NCBI RefSeq assembly: GCF_000281975.1
Contig: NZ_AKKE01000047.1
Span: 28,453 to 92,452 of the forward strand
Direction: 5' to 3'
Source: Novosphingobium sp. AP12
GTDB lineage: Bacteria > Pseudomonadota > Alphaproteobacteria > Sphingomonadales > Sphingomonadaceae
DNA: 64,000 bases
Under the pieces are notes generated by a model. It was given only the letters and a program-made list of their open reading frames with translations, searched no databases and was not told where the DNA came from. Numbering within the stretch: the first letter of the stretch is position 1; every line of letters starts with the position of its first letter. Positions 35,364-44,820 of this stretch are shown piece by piece. A program made the position numbers and the translations under genes.

Positions 35364-37036
35364 CCGTGCACCTTGCGGCCGCCGAGATGCGTGGAGACGA
35401 CCTTGGTCTTGTCCAGCGTTTCCGGGTCGATCGTCGTCAGGTCGCGGTCCCAGGCCACGAAGTCGGCCAGGCGGCCGGGGGCGAGCGTGCCGGTATGCGC
35501 CTCGTGCCGCCCGGCGTAGGCGGCACCGCGCGTGTAGGCGAGCATCGCGTCGTGGATCTCCACGCGCTGCTCGGGATACCAGCCCTTGGGATTCGCGCCG
35601 TCCAGCGTCTCGCGCAGGGTGGCGGCCTTGAGGCCCGTCAGCGGATCGAGCGGGGCGACCGGCCAGTCCGACCCGAAGGCGACGTGCGCGCCGCTGCGCA
35701 GAAGCGATTCGAAGGCGTAGGTGGTCTTCAGGCGTTCGGGACCGATACGGCGCACCGCCCAGCGCCCGTCGTCGATCGCATGGTAGGGCTGGACAGAGGC
35801 GATGACGTCCTGCTGCGCGAAGCGGCCGATGCTGGCGGGATTGAGGTGCTGCGCGTGCTCGATCCGCGAGCGGCGATCGCGCGGGCCATTCGCGGCTGCG
35901 ACGTCCGCCAGCACGTCGAGCACGGTGTCATTGGCGCGGTCGCCGATGGCGTGGGCGGCGATCTGGAGGCCGGCGGCGTCGGCCGCGCGGGCGAGTTCGA
36001 GCAGTTCCTTGGGGTCGGTGACCATGATGCCGTGAGTCGAGGGATCGTCGAGATAGGCTTCGTAGAACAGCGCCGTGCGCGAACCGAGCGAGCCGTCGAA
36101 CACGACCTTGCAGCCGCCCCAGCGCACGAGGTCGTCGCCGCGCCCTTCGGCGGCGATGAGATCGCGCAGGCGGGCCCAGTCCTTGAGCGGGATCATCGAG
36201 TAGAAGCGCATCGGCAGGTCACCGGAGGCGCGCATCCGACGGGCGGAATCGAAGGTTCGCCAATCCATCCCGGCCTCGTGGACCTGCGTCACGCCCTTCG
36301 AGAGAGCCAGTGCGATGCCGCGCCGGTTGATCGCGTCGGTGGCCGCGTCAGACGGCGCCGGGATGCGGGCGAGCGCCATGTCCTTGGCCGCGTCCTTGAA
36401 GATGCCGGTGAGGCGGCCCTTGGCGTCTCGTCCGATGACGCCGCCCTCGACGTCGGGCGTGTCCTCGCCCAGCCCGAGCACTTCAAGCGCGCGGCTATTG
36501 AGCAGCGCCATGTGCAGGTCGTAGCGCAGCACGGCGACAGGCGTGTTCGGGCTGACCGCGTCGATCCAGTCGCGCGAGGGGAGTTCGCCGCCCCAGCGGT
36601 CGTTGTCCCATTCGCCGCCCTGGATCCAGACGCCGGCCGGCAGAGCGCGTGCCGCTTCGCCGATACGGCGAGCGAACTCGGCGCGGCCCGGGGCATCGCG
36701 GAGCGAGGGCTGGCCGATCATCGAGGAGCCGATCGTGAAATGGACGTGGCTGTCGGTGAACCCCGGTGTCACGAAGGCGCCGCCAAGATCGATCACCCGC
36801 GTCCGCTTGTCGGCAAGGCTGCGCGCGGCTTCGTTGCCCAGCGCGGCGATGCGGCCACCTGTGAGGCCGAGCGCATCGGTGAAGATCTCACGCCCCTCCC
36901 CCGTCCATATCCGGCCGTTGGTGTAGATCGTGTCAACCGTGGCTCCGCGCGCGAAGGCCGCCTGCCGCAGCAGCAGAGGCGCTGAGGCAGCGCCTGCCGT
37001 GGCCGAAAGGAAGGTGCGGCGGTCGAGTATCTTCAT
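35360..37036 (-). CDS. YtcJ-like amidohydrolase with Tat signal
   Basis: About 558 residues from ATG 37036; upstream ATG 37072 and GTG 37088-37090 are possible but would push the signal peptide inward. The N-terminus MKILDRRTFLSATAGAAS is a twin-arginine signal, indicating folded export. The mature enzyme matches the YtcJ/amidohydrolase-3 family: GFTDSHVHF metal motif, IQGGEWDNDRWGG, QIAAHAIGDRAND, RIEHAQHL and FGSDWPVAPLDPL. Zn-dependent hydrolysis of an amide or ester bond is expected. It is coupled to the downstream esterase gene. Confidence 0.87.
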   Translation of the reverse strand: MKILDRRTFLSATAGAASAPLLLRQAAFARGATVDTIYTNGRIWTGEGREIFTDALGLTGGRIAALGNEAARSLADKRTRVIDLGGAFVTPGFTDSHVHFTIGSSMIGQPSLRDAPGRAEFARRIGEAARALPAGVWIQGGEWDNDRWGGELPSRDWIDAVSPNTPVAVLRYDLHMALLNSRALEVLGLGEDTPDVEGGVIGRDAKGRLTGIFKDAAKDMALARIPAPSDAATDAINRRGIALALSKGVTQVHEAGMDWRTFDSARRMRASGDLPMRFYSMIPLKDWARLRDLIAAEGRGDDLVRWGGCKVVFDGSLGSRTALFYEAYLDDPSTHGIMVTDPKELLELARAADAAGLQIAAHAIGDRANDTVLDVLADVAAANGPRDRRSRIEHAQHLNPASIGRFAQQDVIASVQPYHAIDDGRWAVRRIGPERLKTTYAFESLLRSGAHVAFGSDWPVAPLDPLTGLKAATLRETLDGANPKGWYPEQRVEIHDAMLAYTRGAAYAGRHEAHTGTLAPGRLADFVAWDRDLTTIDPETLDKTKVVSTHLGGRKVHG

Positions 37037-37135
37037 GGCGGGTCCGATTTCCTGACTTGGAGCATCGGTCATATCCAATGCGGCGTCCACGGCAACGGGC
37101 CAACTCGGACCCGGGCGGCGGGGCCAGAGCCGCCG

Positions 37136-38104
37136 TCAGACCGGGACCGGACCAGCGAGCCCGATTTCGGAGAAGTAGCGGGCCATGGCGCGCTCCGCCT
37201 TGTCGCTCAGCGCGATGAAGGCGCGGCGGCGGTCGACGTGGTCGCTCACGCGCTCGAACAGGTCGGCCTCGACCATCTGGCCGATCCAGCGCAGCGCGGT
37301 GGTGGGCGGGACGGCGGCGGCGATGCACAGCGAGGTGACCGAAACCTGCTTGCCCTCGATCCGCGCGGCGGTGAGGTCGAGCAGCATGTCCCAGGCGGGA
37401 TCGGCGAACAGGTCGCCGTCAAAGAAGCGGGCGCGCAGCTGGCGCTGGCGGATGATCCGGCGCACCAGCTTCGCGTCGGGAAGCTGGCCTTCGTCGGCGG
37501 GAGCGAGCGCGGGCGGCGCGGGGGCAGGTGCGGCCTGACCATCGAAGGCAAATGCCGACCCGGACCCGCGCGGGTCCAGCCTTTCGATGCGACCGGCGAT
37601 CTGACCGACCTGCTCAGTCAGGCGCAGCAGCATCAAGCGGTCGTCGTCCGACAGTTCGCGCAGGCGCCCGGACGGGAAGCCCGCCAGCACCTGCCCCAGA
37701 GCGATGACGCGTTCGGCGCGGTCCGGATCGACCAGCAGGATCGGCGAGGACTGGTCCATGCAGGCGAACACGTCCTCGAGCGCATCGACGCTGGTCGAGA
37801 CGATCAGCCGTGCCTCGCCGTGGCGCGCGCTCATGTCGAGCCGGGCGAGCGCGGCAAGCGCGGCGCCGTCAACCTGCGGGCAATCGACCATGATAACGTC
37901 GCCGAGCGGCCGCTCCGCGCCGAGGAGCAGGTCGATCAGCGGGCCAGCCGCCATCACCGTGAGTCCTGCCGCCGTCGCATCCTCGCGCAGCGTGGCGCGC
38001 AAGTGCGGCCGGTCTGCGTAGATCGACAGCGCAACCGGGACGTCGCCGTCCGGGCTCCGCGCCTGGCCGTAAGCGAAATCCGGTTGGGAGAAGCTGCCTT
38101 GCAT
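37136..38104 (-). CDS. Winged-helix protein with receiver-like N-terminal domain
   Basis: About 322 residues from the ATG at 38104 (MQGSFSQPDF). Residues about 25-150 look like a response-regulator fold: alternating strands VALSIYAD, VIMVDCP, ARLIVSTSV and ILLVDPD, helices between, but without the acidic pocket and phospho-acceptor Asp of true receivers. A linker rich in Ala/Pro (APAPAPPALAP) leads to a C-terminal MarR-like winged helix (SVTSLCIAAAVPPTTALRWI, then ERVSDHVDRRRAFIALSD). A non-phosphorylated regulator is the likely role. Not recognised as a named family; target unknown. Confidence 0.65.
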   Translation of the reverse strand: MQGSFSQPDFAYGQARSPDGDVPVALSIYADRPHLRATLREDATAAGLTVMAAGPLIDLLLGAERPLGDVIMVDCPQVDGAALAALARLDMSARHGEARLIVSTSVDALEDVFACMDQSSPILLVDPDRAERVIALGQVLAGFPSGRLRELSDDDRLMLLRLTEQVGQIAGRIERLDPRGSGSAFAFDGQAAPAPAPPALAPADEGQLPDAKLVRRIIRQRQLRARFFDGDLFADPAWDMLLDLTAARIEGKQVSVTSLCIAAAVPPTTALRWIGQMVEADLFERVSDHVDRRRAFIALSDKAERAMARYFSEIGLAGPVPV

Positions 38105-38184
38105 GGATGTTCCGACTCCTTGGATGGCCGGAACATATTTCGAACGGAGCGCGGCTGGGGTTAAAATACTGCAAGCGCCGCGAT

Positions 38185-39210
38185 TCAGGCCCACCAGCCT
38201 CCCAGTTCGCGCCGCACCAGAGTTTCGAGCATCGCCATGCCGGGCACGCGGTCGTTGAGGCAGGCAAGAACGGCCAGCCGCTCGCCACCCGCCGCTTCGA
38301 AAACCTCGCGGCCACGGATGGCGAGTTCTTCCAGAGTTTCCACGCAATCGGCGGAGAAGCCGGGAGCGGCGATGGCGATACGTTTCGTGCCGGCTCGCGC
38401 CTCGTTCTCCAGGGTGGTTTCGGTCGAGGGTTCGAGCCACTTGGCGCGGCCGAAGCGGGACTGGAAGCTTGTCTCTACCCGCAGGCCGGACAGCCGCGCG
38501 GCGAGGCGCTCGGTCAGCAGGCGCGAGGTCTTGCGGCAGTGACAGTGGTAGGGGTCGCCCAGTTCAAGCGTGCGCTGGGGCATGCCGTGGTAGGAGAGCA
38601 GCAGCAGGTCGGGCACGAAATCCAGCGCGTCGACCTGCGCGGCGAGATCGTCCTCGAGAGCGGAGATATAGGAAGGGTCATCGTGATAAGGCGGCAGGGT
38701 GCGCAGTGCGGGCTGCCAGCGCATCGTCCCCAGGGTGTCGCCCAGCTTGTCCATCACCGAGGCCGTCGTCGCGCCCGAATACTGCGGGTAGAGCGGGGCG
38801 ACGAGGATGCGCTCGCACCCGGCGTCCTTCATCGCCTGAAGCCGTGCCGGGATCGAGGGATTGCCGTAGCGCATCGCCCAGTCCACGCGCACACCGCCAC
38901 CCAGCAGCGCCTGGAGCCCGCGCGCCTGCGCCGCCGTGATCGCGGCGAGCGGGGAGCCCTCAGACGTCCAGACCTGCGCGTAGGCATGTGCGGACTTGGC
39001 CGGGCGGGTGCGCAGGATCACGCCGTGCAGGATCGGCTTCCACACCACCGGCGGGATTTCGATCACGCGCGGGTCGGAGAGAAACTCCGCGAGGTAGCGG
39101 CGCACCGCGTCCGGAGTCGCGGCATCGGGTGTGCCGAGGTTGACCAGCAGGACGCCGACCTTGCCGGCGGCGACTTCCGGGTGGCCGGCGGGGGCATTCA
39201 CAGGGGGCAT
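38185..39210 (-). CDS. hemH: Ferrochelatase
   Basis: A 341-residue protein inserting Fe(II) into the porphyrin ring in the last step of haem synthesis. GVLLVNLGTPDA opens the protein; LLSYHGMPQRTLELGDPYHC contains the active-site His, and WLEPSTETTLE and APGFSADCVETLEEL the second half's conserved Glu-rich region. Start ATG 39210 overlaps the stop of the molybdenum enzyme gene (ATGA), so this is the third gene of a coupled operon after mrp and the molybdenum enzyme. Length is typical for bacterial ferrochelatase. Confidence 0.95.
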   Translation of the reverse strand: MPPVNAPAGHPEVAAGKVGVLLVNLGTPDAATPDAVRRYLAEFLSDPRVIEIPPVVWKPILHGVILRTRPAKSAHAYAQVWTSEGSPLAAITAAQARGLQALLGGGVRVDWAMRYGNPSIPARLQAMKDAGCERILVAPLYPQYSGATTASVMDKLGDTLGTMRWQPALRTLPPYHDDPSYISALEDDLAAQVDALDFVPDLLLLSYHGMPQRTLELGDPYHCHCRKTSRLLTERLAARLSGLRVETSFQSRFGRAKWLEPSTETTLENEARAGTKRIAIAAPGFSADCVETLEELAIRGREVFEAAGGERLAVLACLNDRVPGMAMLETLVRRELGGWWA

Positions 39211-41468
39211 CACAGGTCCTCGCCAAAGAAGGGCAGGCGGCGCAGGCGAAGGCCCGTCGCCGAATAGAGCGCGTTGGCAACCGCCGGGGCAACGGCTGCG
39301 ACGCCGAGTTCGCCGGGGTCGGCGGGATCGGCGTTGCTCGCTATGAACTCGACCTCGATCTCCGGACAATCGGCCAGCGTGGGCAGGCCCATGGCGCCAA
39401 GACTTTCACCGTCCGGGCGCCCGCCCTCGTAGCGCACCGCGCAGCCGAGCGCGAGGCCGAGGCCGAAAATCAGGCCGCCCTCGACCTGCTGGCTGGCGAT
39501 GTCGAGATTGACGATGCGGCCGATGTCGGCGACCGCGCTCAGCTTGTCGACGCGAACGCCTTCTGCATCGCGGCGAGCGCTGGCGACGACGGCGATCCGT
39601 CCCTCGCCGATGACGTGGCAGGCAATGCCCTGGCCGCTGGCGTCGGCGCCGCCGCCCCATTGCGAAAGCGCCGCGACCCGCTGTAGGCATTCGGCAAGGC
39701 GGGGGTCCTTGCCCAGCATCGCCATGCGGTAGCCGAGCGGTTCGCGCCCGCCCTTGTGGGCGAGTTCGTCGACGAAGCTCTCGTTGAAGAAGGCGGTCCA
39801 CGCATGGGCATTGCCGCGCATCCGGGCGGTGGGCAGGCCGATGCGTACCGGAACATGGTCGATTGCGAGATTGGGGATGTCGTAGGGCGGGAGCGCGCCT
39901 TCGAGTGCCATCGGGTCGGCCTCGCCCGCCACGGCGGCGATGGCGTCGAACGGAGCGTCGCCATCGAACAGGCGGCGGCCGAATTCGCGGGCGGTGGCGG
40001 GGACCGTGATGCGCGCGCGCCACCCGGCGACGCCTCCCTCGGTGTCGACCCGCGCGCCCATGACCGCGACCACGGGCGTGCGCGGAAGGCCCGCGCGAAA
40101 CTCCTCGCGGCGGGCCCAGGTGAGCTGGACGGGCTTGCCGACGGACTTGGCGATGACGGCGACCTCCACCGCGTGGCCGAATTCCAGCCGCCGGTCGAAG
40201 CTGCCGCCGATCGCCATCGGGTAGAGCACCACGTCGGAGACCGCGAGGCCCACGGCGCGGGCGGCGGCTTCACGCGTGGCCTCGGGGGCCTGCGTGCCGA
40301 CCCAGAGTTCGAGCTTCCCGTCGCGGAAATGCGCGGCGGCGGCGGCGGTCTCGATCGTGGCGTGGACGGCGGGGGCGACCTCGTAGCGCAGCTGGAGCGG
40401 CAGCCCCCCCTCGACCACGTCCATGTCGCCCTGCCGGTGGAGCCGGTGCGCGTCGGCGGTGCGCAGGGCCTCGTCCATGGCGGCGTCGATCTGGTTGGAA
40501 CCGGCTCCGGCAGCGAGCTTGAAGCGCGGGGCGAGACGGGTGAGTGCCTGCTCGGCGGTCCAGCCGTCACTGGCGACGGCGGCGACCCAGTCATCGCCCT
40601 TCACCACGCCGAGATAGCCGCGCATGCCTTTCGCCGCGGCTTCGTCCACGCCCAAGACCGAAGCGTTCATCCCGATCGGCGCATGGCGGATCGCGGCGTA
40701 GACCATGCCCGGTAGGCGCACGTCGCCCGCGAAAGTCCACGAACCGTCGACCTTGGAGGGCAGGTCGAGGCGCGGGTAATGCAGCGGGGCGCCGGGGGGG
40801 GACTCGGCCGGGCGCTCGGCCATCGGTTCGGCGCGGAGCGGCGGGGTGGAGGGCGGCGAGAAGGCAGCCGCTTCCTCGGCGAGCGGGCCGAAGGCGAGGC
40901 GCTTGCCCTCATGGAGGATAAAGCCGCTTCGTGCCTCGCACTCCTCCCAGGCGACGTTCCAGCGCGCAGCAGCGGCGTGCATCAGCATCGCGCGCGCCGA
41001 GGCTGCTGCGGCACGCGCGGGCGCCTCGTAGGCGGCGAGCGCGGTGCCGTCGGCGGTGGCATTGAAGCGGTGGCCCTCGGCCCAGCGCCGGGCCAATATG
41101 CCCTCCGGATCGTCCGCCAGCGAGGGGGCGAGTGGCATCCACAGCGGCGCCCACTTCGCGGCCAGAGGGAGGTTGGCATAGAGCGCGCTCACCGGCGCCG
41201 GCTCGACCGCGATCCGCCGCCAGTCGGCGCCGAGTTCGTGCGCGACGACCTGCGGGATCAGCGTGGTGACGCCCTGCCCCATCTCGACCTGCGGCACGGC
41301 CACGGTGACCACGCCGTCGGTGCCGATCCGCAGCCAGGCGTCGAACGCGAACTCGCCCTCGCGCGGTTCCAGCGGCAGTGGGTACGAACGCGGGCGCAGC
41401 AGGAAGCCGAGCGTCAGCCCGCCCCCCGCCAGCGCCCCGACGAGCACCTTGCGCCGCGTGAGCGCCAT
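39210..41468 (-). CDS. Molybdopterin-binding subunit of a xanthine dehydrogenase/isoquinoline oxidoreductase-type hydroxylase, Tat-exported
   Basis: A 752-residue protein; ATG 41468 overlaps the mrp stop. It begins with a twin-arginine signal MALTRRKVLVGALAGGG, so it should be exported folded. The rest matches the large subunit of IorB/aldehyde-oxidase type enzymes: WLRIGTDGVVTVAVPQVEMG with GVTTL, the cofactor segment AIGGSFDRRLEFGHAVE, MRGNAHAWTAFFNESF and the catalytic Glu in PGELGVAAVAPA. The small 2Fe-2S subunit usually encoded next to it is absent. It may use an electron carrier gene elsewhere. Substrate unknown, likely an N-heterocycle or aldehyde. Confidence 0.85.
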   Translation of the reverse strand: MALTRRKVLVGALAGGGLTLGFLLRPRSYPLPLEPREGEFAFDAWLRIGTDGVVTVAVPQVEMGQGVTTLIPQVVAHELGADWRRIAVEPAPVSALYANLPLAAKWAPLWMPLAPSLADDPEGILARRWAEGHRFNATADGTALAAYEAPARAAAASARAMLMHAAAARWNVAWEECEARSGFILHEGKRLAFGPLAEEAAAFSPPSTPPLRAEPMAERPAESPPGAPLHYPRLDLPSKVDGSWTFAGDVRLPGMVYAAIRHAPIGMNASVLGVDEAAAKGMRGYLGVVKGDDWVAAVASDGWTAEQALTRLAPRFKLAAGAGSNQIDAAMDEALRTADAHRLHRQGDMDVVEGGLPLQLRYEVAPAVHATIETAAAAAHFRDGKLELWVGTQAPEATREAAARAVGLAVSDVVLYPMAIGGSFDRRLEFGHAVEVAVIAKSVGKPVQLTWARREEFRAGLPRTPVVAVMGARVDTEGGVAGWRARITVPATAREFGRRLFDGDAPFDAIAAVAGEADPMALEGALPPYDIPNLAIDHVPVRIGLPTARMRGNAHAWTAFFNESFVDELAHKGGREPLGYRMAMLGKDPRLAECLQRVAALSQWGGGADASGQGIACHVIGEGRIAVVASARRDAEGVRVDKLSAVADIGRIVNLDIASQQVEGGLIFGLGLALGCAVRYEGGRPDGESLGAMGLPTLADCPEIEVEFIASNADPADPGELGVAAVAPAVANALYSATGLRLRRLPFFGEDL

Positions 41469-42475
41469 CAGAGCTGCTTGTCCAGCCACTCGCCCACCTG
41501 CTGGGCGAGCGCGGTAAACGCCTCGGCCTGTGGGCTTTCGCCCGCCGCAGTGGGGGTTCCGGCGTCGCCCTCGCGGCGGATCGCGATGTCGAGGGGGATG
41601 CGGCCGAGGAAAGGCACATCCATTTCCTTCGCCGCCGCCTCTGCCCCGCCGGCGCCGAACGGGTCGCTCACTTCGCCGCAGTGGGGGCAAGCGTAGCCGG
41701 CCATGTTCTCGACCACGCCGACGATCGGCACACCGCCCTTGGCGAACATGTCGGCGGCCCGCGCGGCGTCCATCAGCGCGAGGTCCTGCGGGGTCGAGAC
41801 GATCACCGCGCCGGCCGGCTTGAAGCGCTGGAGCATGGTGAGTTGGATGTCGCCGGTGCCGGGCGGCAGGTCGACGACGAGAAGCTCGGCCCCGTCCCAA
41901 TGCGCCTCGACCAGCTGGATCAGCGCGCCCGCGATCTTGGGGCCGCGCCACGCGATCGCCTGCCCGGCCTTGGTGAGGTGCGCCATCGACAGGACCGGCA
42001 CGCCCCATTCGCTCTGAACCGGGACCAGCTTGCCTTCGTGCGCTACCGCGCGCTTGTCCTCGGTGCCGAGCAGCCGCGCCTGCGAGGGGCCGTAGATATC
42101 CGCATCGACCAGCCCGACCTTGCGCCCGCCCCGCGCTAGCGCGACGGCGAGGTTCACCGCGAGCGTCGACTTGCCGACGCCGCCCTTGCCCGAGCCGACC
42201 GCGAGGATCCGCGGGCCTTTCGGAGCGGGTGCAGGCGCAGGAGCCTCCGCCTTGTCCGCCATCATCGCCACGCGCACGTCCGACACACCCGGCGCCGATC
42301 CCAATGCCGCGGTGACGGCCGCCTCCAGCCGCTCGCGCGCCAGCGAGCCGAGGCCGGTCGCGTCGAAGACGAGGATCGCACGTCCCTCGACCAGCCGCAG
42401 CGACTGCAGACGCGGCGCGGCATCGGGGGGCAACAGCGCCTTCAGTTCCTCGGACGATCCCGCAGCGCTGGTCAC
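41468..42475 (-). CDS. mrp: Mrp/ApbC-type iron-sulfur carrier ATPase
   Basis: About 335 residues from GTG 42475, chosen because GGAG lies about 8 nt upstream; an ATG at 42502 would add nine residues. The N-terminal 80 residues are a DUF59-like domain, then the P-loop GSGKGGVGKSTLAVN, LVDADIYGPSQ, LLVVDLPPGTGD and the Fe-S ligating ACPHCG. These proteins load Fe-S clusters onto apoproteins. Coupling to a molybdenum hydroxylase-type gene and to ferrochelatase makes sense: both need iron chemistry. It is divergent from hflK with a 230-bp gap. Confidence 0.93.
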   Translation of the reverse strand: MTSAAGSSEELKALLPPDAAPRLQSLRLVEGRAILVFDATGLGSLARERLEAAVTAALGSAPGVSDVRVAMMADKAEAPAPAPAPKGPRILAVGSGKGGVGKSTLAVNLAVALARGGRKVGLVDADIYGPSQARLLGTEDKRAVAHEGKLVPVQSEWGVPVLSMAHLTKAGQAIAWRGPKIAGALIQLVEAHWDGAELLVVDLPPGTGDIQLTMLQRFKPAGAVIVSTPQDLALMDAARAADMFAKGGVPIVGVVENMAGYACPHCGEVSDPFGAGGAEAAAKEMDVPFLGRIPLDIAIRREGDAGTPTAAGESPQAEAFTALAQQVGEWLDKQL

Positions 42476-42705
42476 TCGTGTCTCCGCAACAATAATAAAC
42501 ATTCGCCGTCCCCGCCGGCGCGAGAACCCATCCTCCGCCTCTCCGCGTGGATGCGGCGACGTGATGTATCCCCGCCCAAACGGAGATGACGAGGAAAACC
42601 AAGAGGTGCGGTCGCACCATTCCGTCGCCGCTCAGGTGGCGTACCGAGGGAAAAAGGGCAAGAGAGGCACTGTTAATTGCCCGAGGGGTTCTTATAGATA
42701 GCCCC

Positions 42706-43971
42706 ATGAAAGCTATCGGTGGTGCAGACAGGCACGGCGGCGAAGGCCGCATGGGGGGAATTGGCGCAGCGCAGGACGGCGTATCGGCGATGACCGGTCG
42801 TAGTCCCTGGGGCAGTGGCGGCAATGATGGCGGTAGCGACGACGGCGCCTCCGAAGGCGGCGAGCCTGCCGGCAACGGCGATGCCCCCGAGCCCGAAGGC
42901 AAGGCCGACAAGGAAGAACGCCGCGGCCCGCGCAATCCCTGGCTGCCCAGCGGAGACACCCCGCCCCCGCGCCGCTCCGCCGGCATCGAGGACATCTTCC
43001 GCAATCGCGATCAGCGCCGCCCCGGCGGCGGTGGCAGCGGCGGTCCCGGCAAGGGCGGCGGCTTTCCGAACATCCCGCGCCGCCCGGACGGCAAGTCGTG
43101 GATTCCGCTCGGCGTCGGCGTGGCAGTCGCCGCGCTGCTGGCGATGTCGAGCTTCCACATGCTCGGCCCCAAGGAGCAGGGCGTGGTCACCACGCTCGGC
43201 AAGTATTCGCGCACCATCGATTCCGGCGTCAGCATGACGCTGCCCTGGCCGATCGAGCAGGTGCAGACGGCCGACGTGCGCTCGTTCACGGTGGACATGA
43301 TCCCCGACAACGACAACGAAAAGCTGATGCTGACGAGCGACAAGAGCCTGGTCGATCTCAGCTATCTGGTGCGCTGGAACATCAAGGACCTCAAGAACTA
43401 CACCTTCCGCCTGGCCGATCCGCAGGAAACCGTGCGCGAAGTGGCCGAGGCCGCCATGCGCGCCTCGATCGCGCAGATCACGCTGAACGATGCGCTCTCG
43501 GGCTCCGGCCGCGCGAAGGTTGAGCAGGACGTGCGCGAGCGCATGCAGCGCATCCTCGACGGCTACCGCGCCGGTGTGTCCATCCAGGGCGTCGAAATCA
43601 AGAAGGCCGACCCGCCGGCCAAGACCAAGGGCGCCTTCGACCAAGTCAACGTCGCCCAGCAGGAATCCGAGCGCGACCGCTCCGAGGCCCGCGCCTGGGC
43701 CCAGCAGGTCATCGCTCGTGCCCAGGGCGACGCATCCGCCTTCGACAAGGTCTACGAGCAGTACAAGCTCGCTCCCGAGGTCACCAAGCGCCGCATGTAT
43801 TACGAAACGATGGAACGCGTGATCCGCGACAACGACACGGTCGTCGCCGAGAAGGGCGTGACCCCCTACCTGCCGCTGTCCGAGATGAAGCGCCGCGCAC
43901 AGCCCGCGCCGGGTACCGCCACCGATCCGGGCGCCACGGTCACGGCCCCGGCTCCGCAGGGGAACCAGTGA
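42706..43971 (+). CDS. hflK: FtsH-modulating protein HflK
   Basis: About 421 residues from ATG 42706 (alternatives 42751 and 42790, the latter giving 393). Roughly 115 residues of Gly/Pro/acidic low-complexity sequence precede a single membrane helix (GVGVAVAALLAMSS), then the SPFH/band-7 domain (EQGVVTTLGKYSRTIDSG, VDLSYLVRWNIKDL, ARAWAQQVIARAQGDASA cut here). It forms the HflKC complex with the next gene product and restrains the FtsH protease at the inner membrane. TATAGAT at 42694-42700 could be a -10; if so, transcription would begin close to the first ATG and a later start would be favoured. Confidence 0.92.
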   Translation: MKAIGGADRHGGEGRMGGIGAAQDGVSAMTGRSPWGSGGNDGGSDDGASEGGEPAGNGDAPEPEGKADKEERRGPRNPWLPSGDTPPPRRSAGIEDIFRNRDQRRPGGGGSGGPGKGGGFPNIPRRPDGKSWIPLGVGVAVAALLAMSSFHMLGPKEQGVVTTLGKYSRTIDSGVSMTLPWPIEQVQTADVRSFTVDMIPDNDNEKLMLTSDKSLVDLSYLVRWNIKDLKNYTFRLADPQETVREVAEAAMRASIAQITLNDALSGSGRAKVEQDVRERMQRILDGYRAGVSIQGVEIKKADPPAKTKGAFDQVNVAQQESERDRSEARAWAQQVIARAQGDASAFDKVYEQYKLAPEVTKRRMYYETMERVIRDNDTVVAEKGVTPYLPLSEMKRRAQPAPGTATDPGATVTAPAPQGNQ

Positions 43972-44810
43972 TGGGTAACCTCTGGCAGGACTACAAGGCC
44001 GCGTGGATCGTCGGCGGCTTGGCCGTGATCGCGCTGATGCTCAGCGTAATCGTCGTCCCCGAGGACGAGCAGGCGGTGGTGGTGCGGACCGGCAAGCCGG
44101 TGCGCGTCTACAACCCCTTCATCGACAAGGCCGACTTCGGCCAGACCGGGGCGGGCGTCCACTTCCGCATGCCGCTGGTCGAGCAGGTCATCCGCATCGA
44201 GAAGCGCCTGCTTTCGGTCGACATGCAGCAGCAGCAGGTGCTTTCGACCGACCAGCAGCGCCTGAACGTCGATGCCTATGCGCGCTTCCGCATCGTCGAC
44301 CCGGTGAAGATGGTGCAGACCGCCGGCACCACCGAGCGCGTCACCCAGCAGCTCGAGCCGATCCTGTCGTCGTCCGTCCGCCAGGAACTGGGCAAGCGCA
44401 CCTTCCAGTCGCTGCTCACCGCCGAGCGCGGGCAGGCGATGGAGAACATCCGCAAGAGCCTCGACAACGAGGCTCGCGAATACGGCGCCCAGATCGTCGA
44501 CGTGCGCATCAAGCGCGCCGACCTGCCCGAGGGTGCGCTCGCCGCCGCCTTCGTGCGCATGGAAGCGGCGCGCCAGGAAGAGGCCAAGACCGTCGCCGCG
44601 CGCGGCCAGCGCGATGCGCAGATCATCCGCGCCGATGCCGAGGCGCAGGCCGCCAATATCTACGCCGAGGCATTCGGCAAGGACCCGGCATTCTACGATT
44701 TCTACCGCGCGATGCAGAGCTACGCGGTATCCTTCGGCAAGGGGGACGGCGGCAAGACGATCCTGCTTTCGCCCGACAATGCCTATCTCAATCATTTCCG
44801 GGAGCCGTAA
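43971..44810 (+). CDS. hflC: FtsH-modulating protein HflC
   Basis: A 279-residue SPFH protein; its ATG overlaps the hflK stop (TGATG). An N-terminal helix (WIVGGLAVIALMLSVIVV) anchors it, followed by PEDEQAVVVRTGKPVR, the band-7 domain with QQQVLSTDQQRLNVDAYARF and the coiled segment RMEAARQEEAKTVAARG. It pairs with HflK in the periplasm-facing ring around FtsH. The order hflK-hflC-HtrA protease is common in alphaproteobacteria. A hairpin straddles its stop codon. Confidence 0.95.
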   Translation: MGNLWQDYKAAWIVGGLAVIALMLSVIVVPEDEQAVVVRTGKPVRVYNPFIDKADFGQTGAGVHFRMPLVEQVIRIEKRLLSVDMQQQQVLSTDQQRLNVDAYARFRIVDPVKMVQTAGTTERVTQQLEPILSSSVRQELGKRTFQSLLTAERGQAMENIRKSLDNEAREYGAQIVDVRIKRADLPEGALAAAFVRMEAARQEEAKTVAARGQRDAQIIRADAEAQAANIYAEAFGKDPAFYDFYRAMQSYAVSFGKGDGGKTILLSPDNAYLNHFREP

Positions 44811-44820
44811 GCGCTCCCGG
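44798..44820 (+). terminator. Hairpin straddling the hflC stop codon
   Basis: CCGGGAGC (44798-44805) and GCTCCCGG (44813-44820) make a perfect 8-bp stem whose 7-nt loop contains the hflC TAA. No long T-run follows (TCGTTGC). It may terminate weakly, protect the hflKC mRNA end, or attenuate readthrough into the HtrA gene 133 bp on. Confidence 0.4.

Noticed and set aside
39210..43004. A single 1264-residue reading of the molybdenum hydroxylase frame
   Set aside because: The upstream 500 codons are out of frame with mrp and show shadow composition; the real start is ATG 41468 with a Tat signal.
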